A stretch of 64,000 nucleotides of DNA from Lachnospiraceae bacterium (lineage in GTDB: Bacteria; Bacillota; Clostridia; Lachnospirales; Lachnospiraceae). The notes below the pieces were generated by a model, which ran no database searches, was not told the origin of the DNA, and was given only the letters and a program-made list of their open reading frames with translations. Shown here piece after piece: positions 1-8,919 of the stretch. The stretch lies in contig JAGBBP010000011.1 of NCBI GenBank assembly GCA_017938405.1, positions 27,686 to 91,685 of the forward strand, in the 5' to 3' direction. Numbering within the stretch: the stretch's first letter is position 1; each line of letters begins with the position of its first letter. The position numbers and the translations under genes are program-made.

Positions 1-156
1 AAAACAGCAAAAGAACTGGAGATTAGTTACAATACAGTAGCTACAGCCGTAAAGAAGCTTGTGGAGCTGGGGATATTGAAGGAAACAACCAATGCTGCGC
101 GAAACCGAGTGTTTGCCTATGAGGAGTATTTGGAGATACTGAGAAAGGATACGTAG
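1..156 (+). CDS. Fic-family protein, C-terminal fragment (cut by window start)
   Basis: Frame 1 is open from the first base to TAG at 154-156 and gives 51 residues. They form a winged-helix segment (TAKELEISYNTVATAVKKL, then LVELGILKE and RNRVFAYEEYLEIL) of the kind that closes many Fic/DOC-family AMP-transferase proteins. The catalytic Fic motif would lie outside the window, so the assignment rests only on the resemblance of this tail. A DNA-binding tail of another regulator is the alternative. Confidence 0.55.
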   Translation, partial: KTAKELEISYNTVATAVKKLVELGILKETTNAARNRVFAYEEYLEILRKDT

Positions 157-199
157 AATTAGTGATGCGTCAAACCATTGATTTTACTACATTTTGTTG

Positions 200-649
200 A
201 TGCGCAATACCGATGCGCCTGTGGGCACGGAAGAACTGGCACACATGGAGATTGTATCCGCCATCATCCATCAGTTGACCAAAGATTTGACACCGGAAGA
301 AATTGCAGCATCCGGGTTTGACAAGTATTATGTGGACCATACCTTGGGACTTTGGCCGCAGGCAGCGGGCGGGGTACCGTTTACCTCCACCTTCTTCCAG
401 TCCAAGGGGGATCCGATTACGGACCTCACCGAGGATATGGCAGCGGAGCAGAAAGCACGTACCACCTATGATAACATCCTTCGTCTGGTACACGACCACG
501 ATGTATGCGATCCGATTCGCTATTTGCGTGAGCGTGAAATCGTGCACTTTCAGCGGTTTGGTGAGAGTCTTCGTATCGTGCAGGATAATCTGGATTCCAA
601 GAACTTCTATGCCATCAATCCGGCATTTTTGGCGGATAAGGCGAGATAA
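200..649 (+). pseudogene. Manganese catalase / CotJC-like remnant, copy 1 (5'-truncated)
   Basis: The 149-residue reading frame matches the C-terminal two thirds of manganese catalase/CotJC spore-coat proteins. It has the metal-ligand helix GTEELAHMEIV, the loop GFDKYYVDHTLG, then QSKGDPITDL, AAEQKARTTYDNI and EREIVHFQRFGESLRI. The family's first helix, with its first metal-ligand Glu, is missing, and no good ribosome binding site precedes the ATG at 200 (TTG codons precede it). It is probably a remnant although its frame is intact. A directly oriented, more decayed copy starting and ending at the same points lies at 34973-35319. What is seen: the motifs and the missing N-terminus. What is inferred: loss of function. 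Confidence 0.75.
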
Positions 650-661
650 GATCTCAGTAAA

Positions 662-695
662 GAAAGAAGGGGCACCGGATGGAGCCTCTTCTTTC
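662..695 (-). terminator. Hairpin terminator after lysA
   Basis: Twelve-base arms (GAAAGAAGGGGC and GCCTCTTCTTTC, one non-Watson-Crick pair) around a 10-nt loop lie 18 nt beyond the lysA stop. The minus-strand tail is only modestly T-rich. It would end the glutamate synthase-glnA-lysA transcript. Confidence 0.55.
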
Positions 696-712
696 GATAA
701 AGGGGAAACATA

Positions 713-2014
713 TTATAAGATATCATTCTTAATCAAATCATCATAAGTCTCTCTCTTGACGATAAGTTTTTTTTCGCTCCCTCTGACTGCGACAATAGGT
801 GGGCGAGGAATGCGGTTATAGTTGCTTGCCATGGAGTAATTATATGCTCCGGTGGAAAGTACGGCGAGTGTATCGCCGACCTTGATCTCGGGCATCATAA
901 TGTTTTCCTGTATCAGGTCTCCCGATTCACAGCATTTGCCTGCGATAGTAATGGGAGCAACCAATTCTGCGGAGGCATTGTTAGCGACCACAGCGGAGTA
1001 CTTGGAACCGTATAGGATGTATCTCGGATTGTCACTCATACCGCCGTCAACGGATACATAGGTTCTGATATTTTCAATCTTCTTGATACAACCGACAGTA
1101 TAAAGGGTAATGCCGGCAGTAGCAACGATAGAACGTCCGGGTTCAAAGACCAAAAACGGGAGATCTATGTTTCTTTGCTTTGCAATGTCTTTTACTGTTT
1201 CAGCGACTTTCTTAATATATTCAGTCGGTGGTAACGGATCGTCCTCAGCTACGTATTTAATACCGAAACCGCCCCCAAGATTCAATATTTTAATTTTTAG
1301 GGAAAGGCTTTCATACAAATCGGCGATAAAATTAATCATGACTTTTGCCGCTTCGCAGAAGGGATCGACATCAAAAATCTGTGAACCGATGTGACAATGA
1401 ACACCGTCAATTCTGATATTGGTAAGTGTGGAAGCGTAGCGGTGAATTTGTGTGGCTTCACCGTTTTCTAAAGCGAAACCGAACTTAGAGTCGATTTGGC
1501 CGGTTTTAACGAAATCATGGGTGTGCGCATCAATGCCTGGCTTGATTCGAAACAGTACATTTTGAACAATGCCTTTTGCTCCGGCAATTTCGTTAATCAA
1601 ATCCAATTCAAACCGATTATCAACCACCATGTGTCCTACACCATAGGTGATGGCAAGTTCGATTTCGTCAAGGGTCTTATTATTGCCGTGGAAGAATACT
1701 TTTTCCATCGGAAAGCCTGCTTTATATAGGGTATAAAGCTCACCACCGGAAACCACATCGGCACCGAGCCCTTCTTCTGCGGTAATGCGCGCAGTGTGCA
1801 TTGTACACAGAGCCTTGCTAGCAAAGAGTACAAGTCCGTTGCCATCAAAGTATGTTTCGATGGCTTCTTTATATTCCCGACAATTTTTGCGTATTAAGTC
1901 TTCATCGAGAACATAAAGCGGAGTACCGTATTCACGTGCCAGGTCTACCGTATCGTGGGAGCCGATCATTAAATGATTTTTTGTATTTACTGATAAATTA
2001 TCCGAATGAAACAT
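713..2014 (-). CDS. lysA: Diaminopimelate decarboxylase
   Basis: Decarboxylates meso-diaminopimelate to L-lysine, the last step of lysine synthesis; cytosolic, PLP-dependent. The 433-aa length is normal for the family. Visible features are the PLP lysine in LFASKALCTMHTARI near residue 66, the glycine-rich phosphate site around LNLGGGFG, EPGRSIVATAG, the active-site cysteine in CCESGDLI and the tyrosine region GAYNYSMASNYN. It is the last gene of the minus-strand nitrogen operon, 17 nt after the ANTAR gene. That places lysine synthesis under the same transcript as glutamate and glutamine synthesis. dapF and dapL, the preceding steps, close the plus-strand operon at 33-35 kb. No lysine riboswitch is seen upstream. 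Confidence 0.95.
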   Translation of the reverse strand: MFHSDNLSVNTKNHLMIGSHDTVDLAREYGTPLYVLDEDLIRKNCREYKEAIETYFDGNGLVLFASKALCTMHTARITAEEGLGADVVSGGELYTLYKAGFPMEKVFFHGNNKTLDEIELAITYGVGHMVVDNRFELDLINEIAGAKGIVQNVLFRIKPGIDAHTHDFVKTGQIDSKFGFALENGEATQIHRYASTLTNIRIDGVHCHIGSQIFDVDPFCEAAKVMINFIADLYESLSLKIKILNLGGGFGIKYVAEDDPLPPTEYIKKVAETVKDIAKQRNIDLPFLVFEPGRSIVATAGITLYTVGCIKKIENIRTYVSVDGGMSDNPRYILYGSKYSAVVANNASAELVAPITIAGKCCESGDLIQENIMMPEIKVGDTLAVLSTGAYNYSMASNYNRIPRPPIVAVRGSEKKLIVKRETYDDLIKNDIL

Positions 2015-2031
2015 GCTGGTGTCCTTCTTTG

Positions 2032-2616
2032 CTATGAATATTTTTTAATGAGCTCTTCTGCGACTGCTTTTCTGGTGACGCATTGATCCATTGCCTGTTT
2101 TTCTATATAACGGTGAGCTTCCGGCTCTTCCATTTTCAATTCACGGATGAGAAGCCATTTTGCCCGGTTGACAATACGGATTTCTTCCATTTTTTCTTCA
2201 ATGGAAAGAGTTTTCTTTTCTGTCTTTCGAAGTCTTTCTCGGGCACTGGCCATCCAACCGAGTGCAGTGGTCAAGATAGGTTTTGCGGTTGGCTTGGAAA
2301 GTGTAAATACACCATGCTCCGCAACTTTATCATGAATGTCGGCGTGGAGTTCCGTACGTACTAGAAGTAGAACAACCGTATCTCCGGAGCAGCACGTGTC
2401 AATAGCAAATCGTGTACCGACACCGTCGGGAAGAGGCGAGTTGATGATGACATAATCAAAATCACGTTCGCCCAATGCTCGCTTCGCTGCACTGATATTA
2501 GATACAAATTGCGTGGGTGAATAGTTGGATTCAAGGAGCAGAGTTGATAAGACGCTATTAAAATTGTCTGATGCCGAAATAATCAGAACACTGTAGGTTC
2601 TTTCTTTCAGACTCAT
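2032..2616 (-). CDS. ANTAR-domain RNA-binding antiterminator (NitR-like) with pseudo-receiver
   Basis: A 194-aa protein with an N-terminal receiver-like fold (about residues 7-125) and a C-terminal three-helix ANTAR domain (about 135-192; KMEEIRIVNRAKWLLI, PEAHRYIEKQAMD, TRKAVAEELI). ANTAR proteins bind small hexaloop RNA hairpins and prevent intrinsic termination. In the receiver the phospho-acceptor position reads VIIN-SPLPDG, Asn where Asp is expected, and the acidic pair near the N-terminus is degraded; the TLSKP lysine is kept. It is therefore probably not switched by phosphorylation. The start at 2616 is chosen because AGGAGGG lies 8 nt upstream; the frame is open 30 nt further. It is encoded directly after glnA, an arrangement known for NitR in solventogenic clostridia. 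Leaders with matching hairpins lie before its own operon, gdhA, GSIII and purC. Confidence 0.88.
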   Translation of the reverse strand: MSLKERTYSVLIISASDNFNSVLSTLLLESNYSPTQFVSNISAAKRALGERDFDYVIINSPLPDGVGTRFAIDTCCSGDTVVLLLVRTELHADIHDKVAEHGVFTLSKPTAKPILTTALGWMASARERLRKTEKKTLSIEEKMEEIRIVNRAKWLLIRELKMEEPEAHRYIEKQAMDQCVTRKAVAEELIKKYS

Positions 2617-2651
2617 GTTTGCTCCCTCCTTTTTGGGTGGTTTCATTTACG

Positions 2652-3863
2652 TTATTTACTGCAATAAATATCTAAAATTGAAGTCGGTATGTGAGCACGG
2701 ATAAAATCGCTGGCAGTTGCAATCGCACAGGCAGAGCTCAAATTATTCGGCAATGTTTTATAATTTGCCAATGTTTTAGAATCTGCCTTGTATAGGTTAA
2801 TGTCTGCCGCCTCCGGCATTGTCAGTTTATTTTCGATACCATAGAGACCCGCATAAATCATCAGTGCAAATGCAAGATACGGATTGGCTGCCGGGTCAGG
2901 AGAACGGAGCTCTGCTCGGCGGTATTCACCCACTGCTGCGGGGATTCTTACGAGCTGCGAACGGTTTTCACTTGACCAAGAGATATATTTCGGAGCTTTA
3001 TCTACGCCAAATCGTTTATAGGACTCTTCGGTAGGATTTAAAAACGCAGTCATTTCCTTCACCTTATTAAGAATACCTGCGATCATGTGATAAAGCTGGT
3101 CGGAACCATCGTCTGCTTTTACAGATATATTGATATGAAAACCGTTTCCAGGTTTTCCGTCAAGAGGCTTCGGACTGAAATCCACATAAATACCGTTACG
3201 GCGGCAGACGGTTTTAACAACTGTTTGAAACGTCAGAGTATTGTCTGCGGCCGAAAGGGGGTCGGAATAACGGAAGTCGATTTCATTCTGGCCGGGACCT
3301 TCCTCGTGATGAGAACTCTCAGGACGGATTCCCATCTGTTCCAGAGTCAGGCATATTTCACGGCGGATGTTTTCACCTCTGTCTTCCGGAGCAATATCCA
3401 TATAACCGGCTTCGTCATAAGGTTTTTTTGTCGGATTGCTCTTTTCATCAAGCTCAAACAGATAAAATTCCTGCTCGGCACCGAATGCAAAAGTGTAGCC
3501 TGCTTGCTTGGCATCTTTGACAGCTTGTCTTAGTAGATTGCGTGTATCACATTCAAACGGTGTTCCGTCGGGATAGGAAATACTGGAGAACATACGGACA
3601 ACTTTACCGTGTTCGGGTCTCCATGGAAGTAATGTCAATGTTTCAGGATCCGGATGGAGCAGAAGGTCGGAATGAGTTTCGTCACCAAAGCCAGCGATTG
3701 CGGAAGCATCAAAAGCAATTCCGTATTCAAAAGCACGAGGCAATTCATCCGGCATAATGGATATATTCTTCTGTTTACCAAACACATCACAAAAAGCAAG
3801 ACGAATAAATTTTACATCGTCTTCTTGGACATACTGCATTACCTCTTCCTTTGAATACTTCAT
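2652..3863 (-). CDS. glnA: Glutamine synthetase, type I
   Basis: ATP-dependent ligation of ammonia to glutamate; cytosolic dodecamer in this family. The 403-aa sequence has the beta-grasp start (FIRLAFCDVFGKQKNISI), the metal/glutamate site HHEEGPGQNEIDFRY, NGFHINIS, and the arginine/ATP region PAAVGEYRRAELRSPDPAANPYLA. It is about 40 residues shorter than the usual 440-470-aa GSI, mainly through a reduced C-terminal part, but the catalytic motifs are present. It lies 20 nt after the GXGXG subunit gene, so glutamine production and its use by glutamate synthase come from one transcript. A second, unrelated type III enzyme is at 10.7 kb. Confidence 0.93.
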   Translation of the reverse strand: MKYSKEEVMQYVQEDDVKFIRLAFCDVFGKQKNISIMPDELPRAFEYGIAFDASAIAGFGDETHSDLLLHPDPETLTLLPWRPEHGKVVRMFSSISYPDGTPFECDTRNLLRQAVKDAKQAGYTFAFGAEQEFYLFELDEKSNPTKKPYDEAGYMDIAPEDRGENIRREICLTLEQMGIRPESSHHEEGPGQNEIDFRYSDPLSAADNTLTFQTVVKTVCRRNGIYVDFSPKPLDGKPGNGFHINISVKADDGSDQLYHMIAGILNKVKEMTAFLNPTEESYKRFGVDKAPKYISWSSENRSQLVRIPAAVGEYRRAELRSPDPAANPYLAFALMIYAGLYGIENKLTMPEAADINLYKADSKTLANYKTLPNNLSSACAIATASDFIRAHIPTSILDIYCSK

Positions 3864-3883
3864 AATGTTCTACCTGCTTTCTC

Positions 3884-4603
3884 TTAATTTGCTACATACA
3901 TTTGTTTGTATGGGTTTTGACTGTTTGGTGTAACAACAGTGAAAGGTGAGTTTAGTATCTCACTCTTCTCGTAACCGAATAACTTGCAATATTCGGCAAC
4001 ATATGGTTCTAATTCCTCAAAGTCCGTATCGGTAGCTTCTCTTGCGGTAACCTGGCCCGGAAAAGAGATGTCTTTGCAGTTCCCGCGTAAGAACATCTTA
4101 CCGCCATGCATTCCGGTACAAGGGAAATTGCCTACGATACGTTTTCCGTTGGCTCCAAGACCGAGAACAACGATTACACCGCCTGCCTGATATTCGCCGA
4201 GAAAGCTACCGGCAATACCTCCGATCACCATAACCGGGATTTTATCCTTGTACGCTTTCATGTGAATACCGGCCCGATAGCCTGCATTGTGTTTGATGAA
4301 TATTTTACCGCCGCGCATTGCATAGCCGGCCGCATCACCGATATTACCATGAATGATAATTTCACCTTCATTCATGGTGTCACCGACAGCATCCTGTGCG
4401 TTTGCGTTTACCGTGATAGTAGCTCCGTTCAAATAGGCACCGAGGGCGTTTCCGGGAATGCCTTCAATTGTGATGTTCTTATTTGACATACCTGCAGCTA
4501 TGAAACGTTGCCCGCAAGATTCTGTGAGTGTGCAATCGTCCTCTGCATTGCGGAGAGTGTCATTCAGTGTCTTGTAATCAAGCTCTTTTGCGTTAATATT
4601 CAT
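3884..4603 (-). CDS. Glutamate synthase GXGXG (alpha-3) subunit
   Basis: A 239-aa protein matching the right-handed beta-helix domain that forms the C-terminus of classical GltB, here a stand-alone gene as in archaeal-type glutamate synthases. Repeated glycine turns are visible (IEGIPGNALGAYLNGATI, NANAQDAVGDTMNEGEIIIHGNIGDAAGYAMRG split by short strands). The domain is structural and links the amidotransferase and synthase parts. It lies 5 nt after the FAD oxidoreductase gene. The related FwdC-like domain of formylmethanofuran dehydrogenase shares the fold, but the neighbours make glutamate synthase far more likely. Confidence 0.88.
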   Translation of the reverse strand: MNINAKELDYKTLNDTLRNAEDDCTLTESCGQRFIAAGMSNKNITIEGIPGNALGAYLNGATITVNANAQDAVGDTMNEGEIIIHGNIGDAAGYAMRGGKIFIKHNAGYRAGIHMKAYKDKIPVMVIGGIAGSFLGEYQAGGVIVVLGLGANGKRIVGNFPCTGMHGGKMFLRGNCKDISFPGQVTAREATDTDFEELEPYVAEYCKLFGYEKSEILNSPFTVVTPNSQNPYKQMYVAN

Positions 4604-4608
4604 AATAA

Positions 4609-5841
4609 TTATATCACACCTCCAAATTTTTTTCTACGGGTTTCTGGAGAAAAGGCAGCTGAAGTTGCAACTTTTTTCAGTAGTTCAAAGTTTATCGTGT
4701 CAAGAGGAATTTTTTCCCGGATTAATGAGGTGTAAATACCGGCACGTTCTGTGTCTCCAATCAGTATGAAACCGATAAGATAACCGTCGCGGACAAAGAA
4801 CTGTTTTAATCTGTTTTCCTCCTTTTCTTCGAAAACCTCTCCGTTATAACTGCCGGCAGTCATAGCGTGCAGACCGAAGAAACCGATGGAGTTCATGGGA
4901 ATTGCGTTATCAAAGACTTCGTTACCACCTGCCATATTTACACCGGCGGCGTGTCCCTGCATATAGGCATTCGGAAGGAGGGCAAGAACACGTTTGGTCC
5001 CGATAGATATATCGTTGCCTTCCGTACAATCTCCGGCTGCGTAGATATCGGATAAGCTTGTTTCCATACGGTCGTTTATAAGGATTCCACGATTTACCTC
5101 ACCGTTCTGTTCCTTTACGAGCTCCGTATTGGCACGGACACCGACAGCTAGCACAAGAACGTCAAAGTCCACAGAACTACCGCTTTTCATTATGGCGATG
5201 TTGTTTTCAAACCGGATGACCGTATCACCAAGCATAAATCGAATTCCGTTGCTTTCGAGATGTTCTTGTATGATGGCGGCACAATCGGTCTCAAGAATAC
5301 TCGATAGTATGTGGTCGGAAAGATCACATACAGTAATACTTGCTACGCGGTCGCGTAGTCCCTCGGCACATTTGAGTCCGATAAGACCAGCACCGACAAT
5401 CAGTACCCGGGATTCTTTTGTAACAGCTGCTTCCAACGCCAATGAATCATCAAGCGTTAGGAAGGAAAACTTGTTTTTCACCGTTTCAAGTCCATCAAAG
5501 GGAGGAACAAAGGGAGAGGAACCGGTAGCAACGCATACAGAATCGTATGAAACTTCGGTTCTGTCATCAAGGATAATCTTTTGAGAAGAAGAATCAATGT
5601 GTTCTGCTTTTCTTCCATAGATTACTTCGCAGTTCATTTTATCGTAGAAATCTTCACTGCGATAATTCATGCGGTTAAGCTCCGTTTTCTTTTCAAGGTA
5701 ATAGGAAATAAGAGGACGACAATAAACAGGGTATTTCTCTTCGGATATGACGATAATCGTACTGCTTTTATCCACATTGCGAATGCCTTCAATACAACCG
5801 GCAGCGGCTACGCCGTTCCCGATAATGACATATTGTTTCAT
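4609..5841 (-). CDS. NAD(P)H/FAD oxidoreductase of the glutamate synthase operon
   Basis: A 410-aa pyridine-nucleotide-disulfide oxidoreductase-type flavoprotein. The N-terminal FAD site is IGNGVAAAGCIEGIR, the internal NAD(P) site is LIVGAGLIGLKCAEGL near residue 150, and the second FAD motif is IYAAGDCTEGN near residue 270. It lacks a redox-active CxxxxC pair, so it resembles NADH:rubredoxin/ferredoxin reductases rather than disulfide reductases. It shares one base with the upstream polyferredoxin gene. Inference: it passes electrons from a nicotinamide through the polyferredoxin to the FMN synthase subunit, in place of classical GltD. Confidence 0.85.
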   Translation of the reverse strand: MKQYVIIGNGVAAAGCIEGIRNVDKSSTIIVISEEKYPVYCRPLISYYLEKKTELNRMNYRSEDFYDKMNCEVIYGRKAEHIDSSSQKIILDDRTEVSYDSVCVATGSSPFVPPFDGLETVKNKFSFLTLDDSLALEAAVTKESRVLIVGAGLIGLKCAEGLRDRVASITVCDLSDHILSSILETDCAAIIQEHLESNGIRFMLGDTVIRFENNIAIMKSGSSVDFDVLVLAVGVRANTELVKEQNGEVNRGILINDRMETSLSDIYAAGDCTEGNDISIGTKRVLALLPNAYMQGHAAGVNMAGGNEVFDNAIPMNSIGFFGLHAMTAGSYNGEVFEEKEENRLKQFFVRDGYLIGFILIGDTERAGIYTSLIREKIPLDTINFELLKKVATSAAFSPETRRKKFGGVI

Positions 5842-6278
5842 TAAACCTCACCTCTTTCCTCATAAACGATTGCTCTGTTAGGGCATCCCTTCACACAGGC
5901 AGGCTCTCCGCAAGAATTTTGCAGACAAAGCTCGCATTTTTGCATGATACCGCTTTCGCTTGGAGTAAGCGCACCGTAAGGACATACCAACACACAAGTC
6001 AGGCAACCGACACATTTTTCCTTGTTTATCCAAACAACGCCGTCCTCTTTGGAGATTGCACCGGCAATACAGCTTTTTATGCAGATAGGGTCAGTGCAAT
6101 GACGGCAGGAAACCGCATAAGAAATTTTCTCATTTCCCTCAATGTGGATTCTGGGATAGATAGGTTTATCTTTTAACGCTGTCGCCATATCTGGCATACC
6201 CGAGTTGGCAAAAGCACAGTTATATTCACACAAATGACAGCCGAGACACCAGTCCTCATTTACATAGATTCGTTTCAT
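5841..6278 (-). CDS. Polyferredoxin (four [4Fe-4S] type) electron carrier
   Basis: A 145-aa HycB/DmsB-like protein with cysteine clusters CLGCHLCEYNC, CRHCTDPICIKSC, CVGCLTCVLVCPYG and CELCLQNSCGEPACVKGCP, consistent with up to four [4Fe-4S] clusters. The start at 6278 (KRIYVNEDWCLGC) is chosen because GGGAG sits just upstream, 4 nt after the synthase stop; the longer frame runs into that gene. It is placed between the synthase subunit and the FAD oxidoreductase, which fits a wire between them. Confidence 0.85.
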   Translation of the reverse strand: MKRIYVNEDWCLGCHLCEYNCAFANSGMPDMATALKDKPIYPRIHIEGNEKISYAVSCRHCTDPICIKSCIAGAISKEDGVVWINKEKCVGCLTCVLVCPYGALTPSESGIMQKCELCLQNSCGEPACVKGCPNRAIVYEERGEV

Positions 6279-6282
6279 ATTA

Positions 6283-7788
6283 TCACTCTCCCGCATGAGA
6301 GATACCAAGGATCTCAAGTTCATTTTTTGTCATGCCGATACCGCGAAGCATCAGGCGGTTTCCGCGAAGGGCTTCTATGGAGTTGATACCCATACCGCCC
6401 ATCAGTTCTTTGATTTCATGTCGCCAAGCGTTCATCAGATTGACAAGACGCTCACTGCCTATATCCGGATTCAAACGTTTTACCAGCTCCGGACGCTGTG
6501 TAGCAATCCCCCAGTTACATTTACCGCTCTGACAGGTGCGGCAAAGATGACAACCGAGAGCAAGCAAGGCTGCGGTTGCAATATAGCAGGCATCGGCACC
6601 GAGTGCAATTGCTTTAACGACATCTGCTGCACTGCGGATACTGCCGCCTACAACGAGAGAGACATTATTTCGGATTCCTTCGTCACGAAGCCGTTGATCC
6701 ACGGCAGCCAATGCGAGTTCGATCGGAATGCCGACATTATCCCGGATTCTGGTAGGGGCGGCACCGGTGCCACCGCGGAAACCGTCGATGGCAATAATAT
6801 CAGCACCGCTTCTGGCAATACCGCTGGCAATGGCAGCAATATTATGAACGGCGGCAACCTTTACAATGACCGGTTTTTTATATTCGGTAGCTTCTTTCAG
6901 AGAGAAAACAAGCTGGCGAAGATCTTCAATAGAGTAAATATCGTGATGAGGTGCAGGCGAGATTGCATCCGAGCCTTCCGGAATCATTCGGGTACGGGAA
7001 ACATCCCCGACAATCTTAGCACCCGGCAGATGACCGCCGATACCCGGTTTTGCACCTTGTCCCATCTTGATTTCAATCGCTGCGCCGGCTTTGAGATAGT
7101 CTTCATGGACTCCGAAACGACCGCTTGCCACTTGGACAACGGTGTTTTCGCCGTAACAGTAGAAGTCTTCGTGCAGACCACCTTCACCGGTGTTGTAGAG
7201 AATTCCGAGTTCGGTAGCGGCACGGGCAAGAGAAGCATGTGCGTTATAACTGATGGAACCGTAGCTCATTGCCGAGAACATGACGGGCATGGAAAGTTCA
7301 ATTTGCGGGGGCAGTTCACATTTTAATTTACCGTGCTCATTTCGTTGTATTTTTTCGGGTCTTTTGCCGAGGAACACACGGGTTTCCATTGGCTCACGGA
7401 GCGGGTCGATGGGTGGATTTGTTACCTGCGAGGCGTTAATCAGAATCTTGTCCCAGTACACCGGCAGGGGATTGGGGGTACCCATAGAGGATAGAAGAAC
7501 ACCGCCACTGTTTGCTTGTTTATATATTTCCTTAATCGTGTTGTTTGACCAGTTTGCATTCTCACGGAGAGTACAGTCGCTTTTTACGATTTTGAGTGCT
7601 CTGGTCGGACAAAGAGAGACACAACGCTGACAGTTGACACATTTGGTCTCGTCACTTACCATAATGCCCTTTTCGGTATGAAAGGTATGCACATCGTTTG
7701 CACATTGTCGTTCACATACGCGGCAAGTAATACAGCGATTTTCATTACGGACAACTTCAAATTCGGGATATATAAATTCTACGCTCAT
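6283..7788 (-). CDS. Glutamate synthase FMN/Fe-S (alpha-2) subunit
   Basis: Transfers ammonia to 2-oxoglutarate and reduces the imine to glutamate. The 501-aa protein begins with a two-cluster ferredoxin module (CITCRVCERQC, CVNCQRCVSLCP, residues about 18-60). The FMN-binding barrel follows (SYGSISYNAHASLARAA, EIKMGQGAKPGIGGHLPG, IDGFRGGTGAAPTRIRD, VVGGSIRSAADVVKAIALGAD) and then the [3Fe-4S] region CHLCRTCQSGKCNWGIAT. This is the archaeal-type layout in which the amidotransferase, synthase and GXGXG parts are separate proteins. It overlaps the upstream amidotransferase gene by 4 nt. Confidence 0.92.
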   Translation of the reverse strand: MSVEFIYPEFEVVRNENRCITCRVCERQCANDVHTFHTEKGIMVSDETKCVNCQRCVSLCPTRALKIVKSDCTLRENANWSNNTIKEIYKQANSGGVLLSSMGTPNPLPVYWDKILINASQVTNPPIDPLREPMETRVFLGKRPEKIQRNEHGKLKCELPPQIELSMPVMFSAMSYGSISYNAHASLARAATELGILYNTGEGGLHEDFYCYGENTVVQVASGRFGVHEDYLKAGAAIEIKMGQGAKPGIGGHLPGAKIVGDVSRTRMIPEGSDAISPAPHHDIYSIEDLRQLVFSLKEATEYKKPVIVKVAAVHNIAAIASGIARSGADIIAIDGFRGGTGAAPTRIRDNVGIPIELALAAVDQRLRDEGIRNNVSLVVGGSIRSAADVVKAIALGADACYIATAALLALGCHLCRTCQSGKCNWGIATQRPELVKRLNPDIGSERLVNLMNAWRHEIKELMGGMGINSIEALRGNRLMLRGIGMTKNELEILGISHAGE

Positions 7789-8882
7789 TCGTATGCACCA
7801 TCCTTTACTTTTACAATTACCGGCTCTCCGCCTGCAGGAGCCCAGATGTTTTCCGCATTCGGTTCCATCGTGCGAATCGCCGCTTCTTCACTGGCGATAA
7901 ATACTTTATCGTCCTTCTCACCGACTACCATAGAACGAAGTTTCAGTCGATCGTTCAGCGCCATGAGACCACCGTTAAAGCCAAGTACAATGGAAAAAGG
8001 ACCGGTGATAAGTAAACTTGGGAAAAGTGTACGCAAATAGATATGTTTGTTTTTATCTTCCAAATCGGTTTTTCCTTCGATAGTACTCCAGAACGGTGCT
8101 GCGATGACACTGGCTGCTTCACTGAGACTCAGTCCCTGTACGCGGATTAAATAGTCCATAATATAAGTGATAACTTCTGTATCGGTCTGTAGCGTACATT
8201 TGTAACCGAACATTTCGATAAAACGGCGGTTTGCATCATAAGAAGAGATTTCTCCGTTATGTACAATAGACCAATCCAGCAAAGTGAAGGGATGTGCTCC
8301 TCCCCACCAGCCGGGAGTGTTGGTAGGATAACGCCCGTGGGCTGTCCAGGAGTAACCCTCATATTCTTCTAATTTATAAAAAACACCGACATCTTCAGGA
8401 AATCCGACAGCCTTGAATGTTCCCATGTTTTTACCGCTGGAAAAGACATAAGCACCTTTCATTTCAATGTTGATTTTCATTACAGTGCGGGCAACAAATT
8501 CTTTTTCGTCCAATTGCATAGAAGCCAGCATAGATTTTAAAGGACTTACGAAATATCTCCAGATAATAGGTTCATCGGTAATTGTCGGGATTTTACGGGT
8601 CGGTATGATTTCCGATTTTACGATTTCAAAGTGCTCTTTTAAAAAAACTTCACATTCTTTCCGGGTGGAGCGGGTATCAAAGAACATATGCAATGCATAA
8701 AATTCTTTGTATTCGGGATAGATGCCGTAACCGGCAAAACCGCCACCAAGTCCGTTGGAACGGTCATGCATCGGCTTCATGGCATTGGTAATCATATCGC
8801 CGGACATTCTGTTGCATTCTTTAGAAATAACAGCAGCGATTGCACATCCGGAGGGGATACGCACTTGGCCTTCTACTTTCAT
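7785..8882 (-). CDS. Glutamate synthase class II amidotransferase (alpha-1) subunit
   Basis: Releases ammonia from glutamine for the FMN subunit. The 365-aa sequence has class II (Ntn) amidotransferase features: WTAHGRYPTNTPGWWGGAHPF, LLDWSIVHNGEISS and YKCTLQTDTEVITYIMDYL. The predicted nucleophile is Cys13 in IPSGCAIAAVI, so a 12-residue propeptide would have to be removed; the ATG at 8882 is the only start consistent with the ribosome binding site. It is the first gene of the minus-strand nitrogen operon and follows an ANTAR-type attenuator leader. Confidence 0.9.
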   Translation of the reverse strand: MKVEGQVRIPSGCAIAAVISKECNRMSGDMITNAMKPMHDRSNGLGGGFAGYGIYPEYKEFYALHMFFDTRSTRKECEVFLKEHFEIVKSEIIPTRKIPTITDEPIIWRYFVSPLKSMLASMQLDEKEFVARTVMKINIEMKGAYVFSSGKNMGTFKAVGFPEDVGVFYKLEEYEGYSWTAHGRYPTNTPGWWGGAHPFTLLDWSIVHNGEISSYDANRRFIEMFGYKCTLQTDTEVITYIMDYLIRVQGLSLSEAASVIAAPFWSTIEGKTDLEDKNKHIYLRTLFPSLLITGPFSIVLGFNGGLMALNDRLKLRSMVVGEKDDKVFIASEEAAIRTMEPNAENIWAPAGGEPVIVKVKDGAYE

Positions 8883-8919
8883 ATAGATTCATTCCTTTCG
8901 GGGTGAAATATAATAATTG

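Noticed and set aside
6295..7326. 343-codon open frame opposite the glutamate synthase FMN subunit
   Set aside because: Antisense shadow without ribosome binding site or family resemblance.
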